From Shewanella psychropiezotolerans (GTDB lineage Bacteria; Pseudomonadota; Gammaproteobacteria; Enterobacterales; Shewanellaceae), in contig NZ_CP041614.1 of the NCBI RefSeq assembly GCF_007197555.1, positions 2,162,001 to 2,226,000 on the forward strand: a stretch of DNA of 64,000 nt, written 5' to 3'. Below the pieces are notes generated by a model. That model made no database searches, was not told the origin of the DNA, and saw nothing but the letters and a program-made list of their open reading frames with translations. The position numbers were made by a program, and so were the translations under genes. Of the stretch, positions 56,477-64,000 are shown in pieces. Numbering within the stretch: the stretch's first letter is position 1; every line of letters starts with the position of its first letter.

Positions 56477-57055
56477 AATACCTTCCTTGTATTATCTGTA
56501 AGTAATCTAATGTATCCGAAAAAATATAGGAATTACAAACTAGAATCCATTCAAAACCTATTAGCAATAATCTAAATCAGCCCAAATATCCGCCTTTCCT
56601 AGTTTATCGCGGCTAAAGCCGCTCCTACTTTAAACGCGCTGCGACTATGGAACGCTTCGCTCACGGAACGGCCTTCGTCCTGACGGATAACAGCAGGCTA
56701 CGCCGTCCTCTTTGTTTGATGTAGGAGGGGCTTCAGCCCCGAATCTTTTATTCCGTCTTAATTTTTATAAGTCACGGTGCGACTATGGAACGCTTCGCTT
56801 GAAGCTTTTACGGTAAACGAAGTGTTCCGTCATCCGTCTCCGCTTTTACAGCGCAGCGTCATCTTTGTTTGATGTAGGAGTGGCTTCAGCCACGAGTCTT
56901 TTCCCATATCAGCATCGCGTCTTCTTCGCTTTCCCCCATCTTAGCTTTCGATCTTTTTTCCCCTTTTACTCTAAAAACAATTCTGCTACCATTTTCTACC
57001 AGTGTAAGGATTTATGCACAGATACATTTGTGCTGTCAGATTAGAGTCAGAAAAA
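56477..57055. repeat. REP and hairpin repeat cluster upstream of rfaH
   Basis: It contains three REP units: 56607-56628 (inverted, stem GCGGCTAAAGCCGC), 56720-56749 (stem GGGGCTTCAGCCCC) and 56873-56902 (stem GTGGCTTCAGCCAC). Between them are GGAACGCTTCGCT-type segments (56657, 56788) and CGTC-TCTT tails. The last 60 bases before rfaH are T-rich and probably contain its promoter. No gene is seen. Confidence 0.7.
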
Positions 57056-57598
57056 ATGAAAGCTTGGTACCTCCTTTATTGTAAACCCCGCGGTGAAGCA
57101 AGAGCCGTACATAACCTCACTTTACAAGAGATAGAAACTTATCTACCGACAATCGGAGAGGAAAAAAAGGTTAAGGGTCAAGTAACAGTCAAACGTATAC
57201 CTCTATTCCCTGGTTACCTATTCATTTATTTTGATCCGCAAATAACCAGTGTTGCCCGCATACATTCCACCCGCGGCGTTGGGCGTATCGTAGGTTGCAA
57301 AGAGTTAATGACCACGGTCGACGACAGTATTATTCACAGTATCAAGATGCGTGAGCATAAACTGCTGTCCGAGCTTCTTCCTGAGTACAAGGCTGAAGGG
57401 GCTGAATCTGACGGATTGCACGATTCCGATATTGAGTTTACACAAGGTGAAAAAATACGCTTCACCGAAGGTCCATTCGCAGAATTAGAAGGCATCTTCG
57501 AAGAGAAGAATGGCGACAAACGTTGTCATGTACTATTCGAAATAATGGGGCAGCAAAAACGAGTATCAGTCCCTAAAAAAAGCATTAAACCCATTTAA
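57056..57598 (+). CDS. rfaH: RfaH-like transcription antiterminator
   Basis: NusG paralogue of 180 residues. The N-terminal NGN domain starts KAWYLLYCKPRGEARAVHNL, the hallmark of RfaH, and includes PLFPGYLFIYFD and STRGVGRIVG. The KOW domain closes the protein (FTEGPFAELEGIFEEKNGDKRCHVLFEIMGQQKRVSVP). RfaH is recruited at ops sites and suppresses pausing and termination in long polysaccharide operons. I use the ATG at 57056, the family start; an upstream frame opens at 57014. Three ops-like sites lie 0.8-1.0 kb downstream. Confidence 0.93.
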   Translation: MKAWYLLYCKPRGEARAVHNLTLQEIETYLPTIGEEKKVKGQVTVKRIPLFPGYLFIYFDPQITSVARIHSTRGVGRIVGCKELMTTVDDSIIHSIKMREHKLLSELLPEYKAEGAESDGLHDSDIEFTQGEKIRFTEGPFAELEGIFEEKNGDKRCHVLFEIMGQQKRVSVPKKSIKPI

Positions 57599-57900
57599 TG
57601 TGATGTAGGAGGGGCTACAGCCCCGAATCTTTCCCATCATCTAATCTCTCATAGGCCCCGCCGTCCTCTTCGCCTCGTCTTTTTTTATGTGCCCAAAGCC
57701 TCCCGGCTAAAGCTGGTCCTACATCTAACCGGTATCGCATCATATTTTTGGAGGACGCGTCTTTAGCCCCGAATCTAGAATCCCGTCTCAGCTTTCACAG
57801 GCTACGCGGCCCTCTTTGTTTGATGTAGGAGGCCCGAATCTTTCCCATCGTCTTTGCTCTCCAGACCGCCTTAGGTTTACCAGCATCGCGTCATCACAGC
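57599..57900. repeat. REP repeats downstream of rfaH
   Basis: REP-type units lie at 57604-57632 (stem GGGGCTACAGCCCC), 57702-57724 (inverted, GGCTAAAGCT), 57750-57775 (degraded) and 57824-57844, where the palindrome is deleted and only TGTAGGAGGCCCGAATC remains. CGTC-TCTT tails are interspersed. The first unit begins 6 bases after the rfaH stop and may form its terminator. Confidence 0.7.
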
Positions 57901-58356
57901 TTTCCCTTACATCTCAGCTCCCTCTCTCTTTTCCCATTTTTCTTGTAAGAGATCTGCCATAGCTCTCTTTAAATATTGATAATTTATAGACTTAAATTAA
58001 ACAAACCAAACTAAAGTGGCCTGATTTCATGTGAATTTACCCTTGTTATTTTGTTATCTGTTTCTTGGTTGAATGTAACTTGAGCGTTTGGAGGGGGAAG
58101 TTCTGCATCGAAACATGCATGCGGTAATAATGAGCAGCATTAAAATAAAAAATCGAGTACAATACGCCGCTTCATTTGTTTGTGTTTTTACCGAAGACTG
58201 AATCAAGGCAGAAACAAATAAATGGGGTCATTAAAATAGTATTAATTCTATTAGGTAGGCCAAAAGTTCTTAGCAACGGAGTACAAGAGTGTCGAGGTAA
58301 GTTTAGCAACTTTACTTTGTTTTCTTAGCCCTCTATTCAGAACAAAAATATGAATT
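57901..58356 (+). promoter_or_regulatory. AT-rich promoter region of the polysaccharide operon
   Basis: About 450 bases without a gene. Bases 57950-58030 and 58140-58260 are AT-rich and could hold the promoter, but I cannot name exact -35 and -10 elements. The stretch leads into the JUMPstart/ops leader on the same strand. Confidence 0.4.
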
Positions 58357-58370
58357 TACGCTACGGCGTA
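58357..58370 (+). promoter_or_regulatory. C(UACG)G tetraloop hairpin at the leader start
   Basis: TACGC and GCGTA pair over a TACG loop, a UNCG-type tetraloop closed by C-G, one of the most stable RNA loops. It lies 26 bases before the first ops core. Confidence 0.55.
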
Positions 58371-58418
58371 GGGCACTCTGGAAGCCGCAATCCATGGGCG
58401 GTAGCGTGCCTGAAAGGC
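58371..58418 (+). promoter_or_regulatory. JUMPstart and ops element 1
   Basis: GGCGGTAGCGTGC at 58397-58409 is the canonical ops sequence that recruits RfaH in enterics. The preceding bases (GGGCACTCTGGAAGC at 58371-58385) resemble the upstream half of the JUMPstart sequence. The ops 3' end forms a small hairpin, GCCT-GAA-AGGC (58408-58418). Confidence 0.87.
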
Positions 58419-58444
58419 AAAAGTATGAAATATTTCATACTTTT
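58419..58444 (+). promoter_or_regulatory. 26-bp perfect palindrome after ops 1
   Basis: The arm AAAAGTATGAAAT is followed at once by its exact complement. In RNA it would form a hairpin of about 11 pairs with a 4-base loop. The same position after ops 2 holds a different palindrome. Confidence 0.7.
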
Positions 58445-58474
58445 AGCGAGAGTGACAGAGCTCTGCGACCATCA

Positions 58475-58520
58475 GGATCGGTAGCGTGCCCGAAGGGCAT
58501 CGAATGAAAAGTTTCATTCG
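58475..58520 (+). promoter_or_regulatory. ops element 2 with covarying hairpins
   Basis: CGGTAGCGTGCC at 58479-58490 repeats the ops core. It is followed by GCCC-GAA-GGGC (58488-58498), which keeps the pairing of the ops 1 hairpin through a T-A to C-G change. A stem CGAATGAAA with its complement follows (58501-58520). Both modules end in AGCGAGAG. Confidence 0.75.
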
Positions 58521-58603
58521 TTAAGCGAGAGCCGAAGGCCTCTCGACAACAGCTCCTGCGTTGTTCTACTAACCTACATCCTTGTAGGAATGGCCGCCAC
58601 GTG

Positions 58604-58618
58604 GATCGGTAGCATGTC
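58604..58618 (+). promoter_or_regulatory. ops-like element 3 (degenerate)
   Basis: GATCGGTAGCATGTC shares GATCGGTAGC with ops 2 but has CATGTC in place of CGTGCC. A small hairpin, CCTACA-TCCT-TGTAGG, lies just upstream (58573-58588). It is 118 bases before the export-protein start. Confidence 0.5.
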
Positions 58619-58735
58619 TAAAAAGCAAAGTTATCAACAATTGCCGTTACCCAAATTCCGTAAGTGAAGCGTTCCTCAGGTCGTAGACCGTTCGTCTTCG
58701 CTTCAACTTAAAACTTCTTTCGACGGAGAACACCG

Positions 58736-61471
58736 GTGTTACACAAAACCAAAAAAATAATCATTGCAGGCATAAGTGCACTCGTTTTGTTAAGTACACA
58801 GGCGCAGGCTGTAATGCCGTCTCCTCAGATGATAGAACAGTTCAAAAAGCTCCCTGCTTCAGAGCAGCAAAGACTCGCAAAGCAATACGGTATCGATCCG
58901 TCGATGATAAGTGGTGGTTCTAGCCAACAGCGTCAACTTGAAAACCCACAGCTAGTAAATGAAAGACAGCTGATAGATAACCGAGGTGGAGAAGGTAAAA
59001 AAGCCAAGCTAGATTTTGATGAAGATAAGGCTAAAGCAGAATTAAAGCGATTTGGTTATGACTTGTTCCAGGGCGAACCTACAACGTTTGCACCCGTTTC
59101 GGATGTGCCCGTACCGAGTGAGTATATGGTCGGTCCTGGAGATAACATCAAAGTTCAACTCTATGGCAAAGATAACAAAGAGTATGACTTGGTTATCAAT
59201 CGCGAAGGAGTAATCCAGTTTCCTGAACTTGGGCCGATAAATGTCGCAGGCTTAAACTTTGAAGAACTGAAAAAGCAGTTAACGACGCGAATCAATCATC
59301 AGATGATCGGCATTGAATCGAATATCACCATGGGCGAGCTACGTTCAATTCGAATCTTTGTTGCAGGTGATGCTTACAAGCCGGGTTCATATACGGTTTC
59401 GAGTCTATCGACTATCACACAAGCTTTGTTTGTGTCTGGCGGGGTAAACAAAATTGGTTCACTGCGTAACATTCAGTTAAAGCGTAATGGCAAACTTATA
59501 GGCATCATGGACCTTTATGACTTGCTCATGAGAGGGGATGCTTCAGGAGACGAGCGTCTCCGTTCTGGCGATGTCGTGTTTATCCCATCTGTGGGTGGGC
59601 TCGTTAGTGTGACAGGTGAAGTGCGTCGACCCGCTATCTATGAGTTGAAGAAGCACGAAACCATAGGAGATATCATCTCTATGGCTGCAGGCCTTAAACC
59701 TGGGGCTTATCCTAGAAGTAGTAGCGTTGAGCGATTCAATAGCAAAGGTTTAAAAACAGTAACGAACCTAGATTTAACCACCGACAGCGGAAAAGCCACC
59801 AAAGCACGCTCTGGAGATGTTGTCAGAATCAAGAGTGCATCGAATCGGTATGAAAATGCCATCACAGTTGTCGGTGCGGTAGTTCGTCCTGGTAAGTATC
59901 AATGGTACCAAGGGCAAAAAATCAGTGATCTGGTTCCATCAATATGGGGTGACTTACAAGCCTCAGCAGATCTTGATTACGGTATTATCGTTCGTGAAAT
60001 AAATGACTATGGTGATGTCGAAATCCATCAGTTTGCGCCAGGGCTTGCTATTAGTGATAAAATCCCATCTGAAGACCTGTTACTAAAATCTCGGGACAAG
60101 GTGATTTTCTTTAATTTCAGTGACGAAGCACAAAATCGCTATGAATTGAATAAACTCGTCAAAGAGAGAGTTGCAAAGATGACTAAATTAGCTGGCGATT
60201 CCCTGATAGGTAATGACATATTCAGCGCAGGCTTTTCGCAGTTACAAAAGCAAGGTTTAGAACAACGCAGTCAACTAGGTGGTGTGATTATTGCTAAAGA
60301 GGCGCCAGAAGATGACCAAGCTGCTGCAGTCATTGGCGAAGTCAACAAGATGTTAATTAACCTGTTTGACGATAAAGATCTGATTAAACTTAGTAGTGTA
60401 ATGAATAGAGGCGAGCTTCTCTATCCAGTAGTTATGAAGCTCAGTAGTCAGGGGCGTGCGGGTAAGGGCGTCATGGTTGTTGCTGTTAATGGTAAAGTGC
60501 GACATCCTGGAATATATCCTTTAGCGGTTAATGCCAGAGTCAATGATCTAATTAAGGCCGGCGGCGGCCTTAAAGAAGGAGCGTTTACTGCCAGAGCCGA
60601 ACTGACCAGCACAGTGACAGATAATTCTGGCTCAAGTATTAATCATGCCAATGTCGATCTTAAAAGTGCTATTGAGGGAAATGTTACTGCTAATGTTCTT
60701 TTGAAAGGTCGTGACATTTTAACTGTCATGACTACACCTGAGTGGCAAGAGAACAAAACTGTAGAGATCCGTGGTGAAGTTAAGTTCCCTGGTGTTTACA
60801 ACATACGTCGTGGTGAGACACTTGAAGATGTACTAAAACGTGCTGGTGGCTTTACCGAGTATGCCTACCTTCCTTCATCTGTTTTTGTACGTGAGTCAGT
60901 TCGTTTACAAGAACAGTTAGAGATCAAGAAGCTCGCCGATCAACTACGTCGAGATATTGCGACTCGTGGTGTATCTAAAGACGGTAACGTGGTCAATTAC
61001 GCCGACGCACAGATGATGTTAACTGATTTAGAGAATATCAAAGCAGTCGGGCGTCTAGTCGTAGATTTATCAGCTATTTCAATTGGCATCGAACAAGCCG
61101 ATTTACAGCTTGAAGATTCAGATGTGTTATATATTCCATCGACTAAGCAGACCATTGCGGTAATGGGCGAAGTGCAGCATGCTGCTACTCATAGATTTAA
61201 GCAGGGCTTAACACTAGATCAGTATCTTGCAATGTCTGGCGGAGTAAGAGAGCGCGCCGATGATGATAGAACCTACGTCATCAAGGCCAACGGTTCGGTT
61301 ATGATGCCGAGTAACTCAATGTGGTTCAGCAGTGCAGATGATCTACAGCCTGGTGACACCATTATTGTACCGCTAGATACTGAGTATAAAGACAGCCTAA
61401 CTCTATGGACTCAAGTCACCAGCATCATCTATAACACTGCAGTTGCATTCGCCACAGTCGCTAATCTTTAA
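58736..61471 (+). CDS. Large Wza-type polysaccharide export protein with multiple SLBB domains
   Basis: Outer-membrane polysaccharide secretin-like protein, 911 residues, more than twice E. coli Wza. A Sec signal peptide (KKIIIAGISALVLLSTQAQA) is followed by a Poly_export domain at about 125-210 (SEYMVGPGDNIKVQLYG). After it come several SLBB domains (IRIFVAGDAYKPGSYTV; VSVTGEVRRPAIYEL; VMVVAVNGKVRHPGIYPL; VEIRGEVKFPGVYNI; IAVMGEVQHAATHRF). The last 20 residues (LWTQVTSIIYNTAVAFATVA) may be the membrane-crossing helix. No lipobox is present. The start is GTG at 58736 with GGAG 7 bases upstream. It is the first gene of the RfaH/ops-controlled operon. Confidence 0.93.
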   Translation: MLHKTKKIIIAGISALVLLSTQAQAVMPSPQMIEQFKKLPASEQQRLAKQYGIDPSMISGGSSQQRQLENPQLVNERQLIDNRGGEGKKAKLDFDEDKAKAELKRFGYDLFQGEPTTFAPVSDVPVPSEYMVGPGDNIKVQLYGKDNKEYDLVINREGVIQFPELGPINVAGLNFEELKKQLTTRINHQMIGIESNITMGELRSIRIFVAGDAYKPGSYTVSSLSTITQALFVSGGVNKIGSLRNIQLKRNGKLIGIMDLYDLLMRGDASGDERLRSGDVVFIPSVGGLVSVTGEVRRPAIYELKKHETIGDIISMAAGLKPGAYPRSSSVERFNSKGLKTVTNLDLTTDSGKATKARSGDVVRIKSASNRYENAITVVGAVVRPGKYQWYQGQKISDLVPSIWGDLQASADLDYGIIVREINDYGDVEIHQFAPGLAISDKIPSEDLLLKSRDKVIFFNFSDEAQNRYELNKLVKERVAKMTKLAGDSLIGNDIFSAGFSQLQKQGLEQRSQLGGVIIAKEAPEDDQAAAVIGEVNKMLINLFDDKDLIKLSSVMNRGELLYPVVMKLSSQGRAGKGVMVVAVNGKVRHPGIYPLAVNARVNDLIKAGGGLKEGAFTARAELTSTVTDNSGSSINHANVDLKSAIEGNVTANVLLKGRDILTVMTTPEWQENKTVEIRGEVKFPGVYNIRRGETLEDVLKRAGGFTEYAYLPSSVFVRESVRLQEQLEIKKLADQLRRDIATRGVSKDGNVVNYADAQMMLTDLENIKAVGRLVVDLSAISIGIEQADLQLEDSDVLYIPSTKQTIAVMGEVQHAATHRFKQGLTLDQYLAMSGGVRERADDDRTYVIKANGSVMMPSNSMWFSSADDLQPGDTIIVPLDTEYKDSLTLWTQVTSIIYNTAVAFATVANL

Positions 61472-61639
61472 GGTTAAGATGAACGCCGCAAACGGCTACG
61501 GAACGGACTGCGTCCTTACGGAATTTACCGTAATCCGTTTTCGCTCTTACATCTTTTACCGTAAGTGAGCTTGCGAACGTTCCGTAAACCGTTATCGCTT
61601 TTTAGCAAAGCTCAACTTTTACCCTAACCAAGGATGGTT
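61472..61639. repeat. Repeat segment with GTAAGTGAGCTTGCGAACG motif
   Basis: It contains CGTAAGTGAGCTTGCGAACG (61560-61579), which recurs with small changes near 62010 and 62091, and related GGAACGGACTGCGTCC and CCGTAATCCGTTTTCGC segments. No gene is seen. Confidence 0.6.
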
Positions 61640-61997
61640 ATGAAATTCCAAAAGACTAGAAGTCTGGCAATTGAGCTACAAACTGTCATGTTCTATTTAT
61701 TTAAATACAAAAGAGCTAAAGGATTGGGGCTTTAAAGACCAACTAACAAGTTCTGGACTCTCTGTGCCTTCTAATATAGCAGAGGGAATCGAGCGGCAGG
61801 GAGTGAAAGAGCAGATTCAATTTCTCTATATTGCTAAAGCATCACTTGCAGAAATGATGACACAAGCAATGATAGGTAGAGAAATTAGTTATTTAGATTA
61901 AGATTTTGTTGAACAAATACTTAGTGATTCTGAGAAAATATCCGCAATGCTAGCAGGATTGATTAAAAGCTTAAAAAATCATAATAACTCCTCTTAG
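61640..61997 (+). pseudogene. Four-helix bundle protein pseudogene (frameshift plus nonsense)
   Basis: It is related to the intact gene at 52171-52518. The ATG at 61640 reads M-K-F. One extra base at about 61648-61649 then shifts the frame. Removing it restores K-R-L-E-V-W-Q-L-S-Y-K-L-S-C-S-I-Y, matching the family start. The frame then runs through FKDQLTSSGLSVPSNIAEGIER and EQIQFLYIAKASLAEMMTQ to a premature TAA at 61899-61901. Beyond it the same frame continues with DFVEQILSDSEKISAMLAG to a TAG at 61995-61997, matching the C-terminal helix of the family. The gene is therefore broken twice. It lies between the export and chain-length genes. Confidence 0.85.
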
Positions 61998-62172
61998 CTT
62001 TAAAGTTTTGCTGTAAGTGAGCCTGCGAACGTTCATCTTGGCTTGAAGTTTTTCCGTAAGCGAAGCGTTGATCTTAGCCCTAAGCTTTTACCGTAAGTGA
62101 GCCTGCGAACGTTCCGTTATCCCTTAGCGAAGCGTTCCGTCATCAAGACCTTAACAATGAGACACATTTTCA
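61998..62172. repeat. Repeat segment with GTAAGTGAGCCTGCGAACG motif, upstream of wzz
   Basis: Two copies of GTAAGTGAGCCTGCGAACGT (near 62012 and 62092) alternate with GTAAGCGAAGCGTTGATC and TTAGCGAAGCGTTCCGTC. Similar text occurs at 58660, 56657 and 17041. No gene is seen. The wzz start has only a weak ribosome site. Confidence 0.6.
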
Positions 62173-63129
62173 ATGTCCACTGATATAAATAAATATAACG
62201 ACTCACAGTTCGCTCAAACAACGAACGACGATGAAATCGATCTCCGCGAACTCTTCGCGGTAATCTGGCAAGGAAAATGGCTTATCATAGCCATTACTGC
62301 CGTATTCGCAATTGGTGCAGTCATCTACGCTATTAATCTGCCCAACATATACAAATCTGAAGCTCTTCTAGCACCAGCCTCAGAAGAGCAAAGTGGTGGT
62401 TTAAGTGCCTTAGCTGGCCGCTTTGGAGGGCTTGCCAGCATGGCGGGGATTAACCTGGGCGGTGGCGGCGGAGTAGATAAGACTAAAATGGCCATTGAGG
62501 TGATGAAATCACGCCAATTTACCAGTCAGTTTATTCAACGGCACCAGATCTTGCCTGACTTGATGGCGATTGATAAATGGAACATGAGCGATAATAGCAT
62601 CATCTACGATGATAAATTATATAACTTAACTACTAATACCTGGGTTCGTGAAGTTAACGCGCCGTTTAAGCCAGAACCTTCGATGCAAGAAGCCTATAAA
62701 GAGTTCAATAAGGTTATTTCAGTTAACTCTGCTAAAGATACCGGCATGGTAACTGTATCAGTCGAGCATTTGTCGCCTGTTATCGCACAGCAGTGGGTGA
62801 CTTGGTTGATTGAAGATATCAATCGTGTGATGAAAGAGCGAGATGTCGATGAAGCTAACCGTAGTAGTCAGTTTTTAAATAAGCAGATTGCGCTTACTAA
62901 TGTGGCCGATATTCGTTCTATTCTTTACAAACTCATCGAAGAGCAAGCAAAAACGATTATGTTTGCTGAGGTGCGTGATGAATATGTATTTAAAACTATA
63001 GATCCAGCTTTGATTTCAGAAGAAAAATTTAAGCCAAAGAGGGCATTCATAAGTATCATAGGAACTATGCTAGGGGTAATGTTGGCTTTAATTTTTGTGT
63101 TTATCCGCTACTTCGCACGAAAGAAATAA
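62173..63129 (+). CDS. Wzz-type polysaccharide chain-length determinant
   Basis: Polysaccharide co-polymerase, 318 residues. Two transmembrane helices, at about 34-53 (WLIIAITAVFAIGAVIYAI) and 292-311 (AFISIIGTMLGVMLALIFVF), flank a periplasmic domain. The Wzz signature lies at the N-terminus (EIDLRELFAVIWQGKW) and NLPNIYKSEALLAPA follows the first helix. A Gly-rich stretch (GRFGGLASMAGINLGGGGG) is typical of the family. The C-terminus stops after the second helix, so there is no tyrosine-kinase domain. It sets the length of O-antigen or capsule chains. Confidence 0.92.
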   Translation: MSTDINKYNDSQFAQTTNDDEIDLRELFAVIWQGKWLIIAITAVFAIGAVIYAINLPNIYKSEALLAPASEEQSGGLSALAGRFGGLASMAGINLGGGGGVDKTKMAIEVMKSRQFTSQFIQRHQILPDLMAIDKWNMSDNSIIYDDKLYNLTTNTWVREVNAPFKPEPSMQEAYKEFNKVISVNSAKDTGMVTVSVEHLSPVIAQQWVTWLIEDINRVMKERDVDEANRSSQFLNKQIALTNVADIRSILYKLIEEQAKTIMFAEVRDEYVFKTIDPALISEEKFKPKRAFISIIGTMLGVMLALIFVFIRYFARKK

Positions 63130-63148
63130 ATTATTTGGCAATTAATAT

Positions 63149-64000
63149 ATGAATTTTAGAGTAAATAAAATAGAAGAGACTGATAATTATCAGCACACAG
63201 AAAAGCTTATAAAACGTTTTAAGTCAAAGACACAAGTTTTAAATCAAAAACAGATCTATGTTTATTGCCCTGTTGACCGTGAACGTGAAATTGGAGAAAT
63301 TATTGATGATTATTCATTTGACATAGTTGTGAATGATTATTCTATTACCGATTTTAGTTGTAAGGTTATTTGTCATTTTGAAAGTTCACATCTATCTAAA
63401 GAAAAACGGCAGTTTTTAGTGCAAGCTACTGAATTAGGCGCTTGGGTTGAACCACTAGTTAGCTATTTAGATGCTCGTTTAGGTTATACTGAAGTCCGAT
63501 TATTACATAGCGGCTATTTTTTGCACCAGAAAGCTTTTTCAATTTTATCGACAAAAAGGACACAATTAGCCAAGAGAATTATCGATATTATTGCTATTAC
63601 TATGCTGTCTATTCTCGCTATCCCTATTTGTATTCTGGCTGCTATTGCTATTAAAGTTGAAAGTAAAGGCCCTATACTTTATAGACAAAGACGGACGGGT
63701 CAATATAATGATGAGTTTTATGTAATTAAGTTTCGCTCTATGTGTTCTGATGCCGAAAAGTTTGGAGCTCAATGGGCAAGCAAAAATGATACTAGAGTTA
63801 CGCGAGTTGGTGAGTTTATTAGAAAAACTCGAATTGATGAATTACCTCAAATAATAAATATTCTCAAAGGTGAAATGTCTATAGTAGGGCCCCGTCCTGA
63901 AAGAGAAGTATTCATAAGTGAACTAGAAAAAGAAATTCCATATTATCGCTTTCGGCATGCAGTTAAACCAGGAGTAACAGGTTTAGCACAAGTTAGTTAT
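63149..64000 (+). CDS. Initiating sugar-phosphate transferase, WcaJ/WbaP type (3' end outside window)
   Basis: Polyprenyl-phosphate sugar-1-phosphate transferase, 284 residues visible, still open at base 64000. Residues 1-135 are a variable N-terminal part (NFRVNKIEETDNYQHTEKLI). The catalytic bacterial-sugar-transferase domain starts near 138 with a membrane helix (RIIDIIAITMLSILAIPICI). It continues with GPILYRQRRTGQYNDEFYVI, KFRSM, RIDELPQIINILKGEMSIVG, PRPERE and VKPGVTGLAQVSY. It transfers the first sugar of the repeat unit onto undecaprenyl phosphate. It starts 19 bp after wzz. The AT-rich composition of the first half hints at transfer, common in such loci. Confidence 0.9.
   Translation, partial: MNFRVNKIEETDNYQHTEKLIKRFKSKTQVLNQKQIYVYCPVDREREIGEIIDDYSFDIVVNDYSITDFSCKVICHFESSHLSKEKRQFLVQATELGAWVEPLVSYLDARLGYTEVRLLHSGYFLHQKAFSILSTKRTQLAKRIIDIIAITMLSILAIPICILAAIAIKVESKGPILYRQRRTGQYNDEFYVIKFRSMCSDAEKFGAQWASKNDTRVTRVGEFIRKTRIDELPQIINILKGEMSIVGPRPEREVFISELEKEIPYYRFRHAVKPGVTGLAQVSY

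Noticed and set aside
46732..57900. CRISPR array suspected from many short repeats.
   Set aside because: Repeats are palindromic, unevenly spaced, differ in sequence and orientation, and no regular spacers or cas genes are present.

Overview
The window is most likely from a Shewanella chromosome (marine gammaproteobacterium). I infer this from gene order and protein character: one polar-flagellum gene set with tandem short flagellins, flaG-fliD-fliS, flrABC, fliE to flhB, flhAFG-fliA, and a cheYZAB operon that runs into parC-parP-cheW. No search was run, so the genus is an inference. The left edge cuts a flgE copy and the right edge cuts a sugar-transferase gene.

Region 1 (1-12999) is the rod, hook, ring and filament block: two tandem flgE copies, flgF, flgG, flgH, flgI, flgJ, flgK, flgL, two flagellin genes and flaG. 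Region 2 (13057-19605) carries fliD, a FliT-like chaperone, fliS and the regulators flrA, flrB and flrC. Region 3 (19834-38810) carries fliE-F-G-H-I-J, fliK-L-M-N-O-P-Q-R, flhB, flhA, flhF, flhG and the flagellar sigma factor fliA. Region 4 (38852-46711) is the chemotaxis operon with its polar-localisation genes. Six close matches to the sigma-54 -24/-12 element precede flgF, flgJ, flrB, fliE, fliK and flhA. A textbook sigma-28 promoter precedes the second flagellin. Together they fit the hierarchy FlrA/sigma-54, then FlrBC/sigma-54, then FliA.

Region 5 (46712-57055) is accessory. A convergent minus-strand pair encodes a FliK-like protein and a small protein resembling the FlhB C-terminal domain. 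After it come an MlaA-family protein without a lipobox, a response regulator with a degenerate PP2C-like domain, a four-helix-bundle protein between long direct repeats, a POT peptide transporter and a beta-CASP nuclease-like protein. The gaps are filled with REP elements and other hairpin repeats whose stems covary.

Region 6 (57056-64000) is the start of a surface-polysaccharide locus. An rfaH-like antiterminator gene is followed by a 1.1-kb gap containing a JUMPstart/ops element in a threefold array. Then come a large Wza-type export protein, a four-helix-bundle pseudogene, a Wzz-type chain-length protein and an initiating sugar-phosphate transferase. The RfaH protein probably acts on the ops elements just downstream of its own gene. 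The ops array, the composite repeats and the orphan FliK/FlhB-like pair are the least ordinary features seen.
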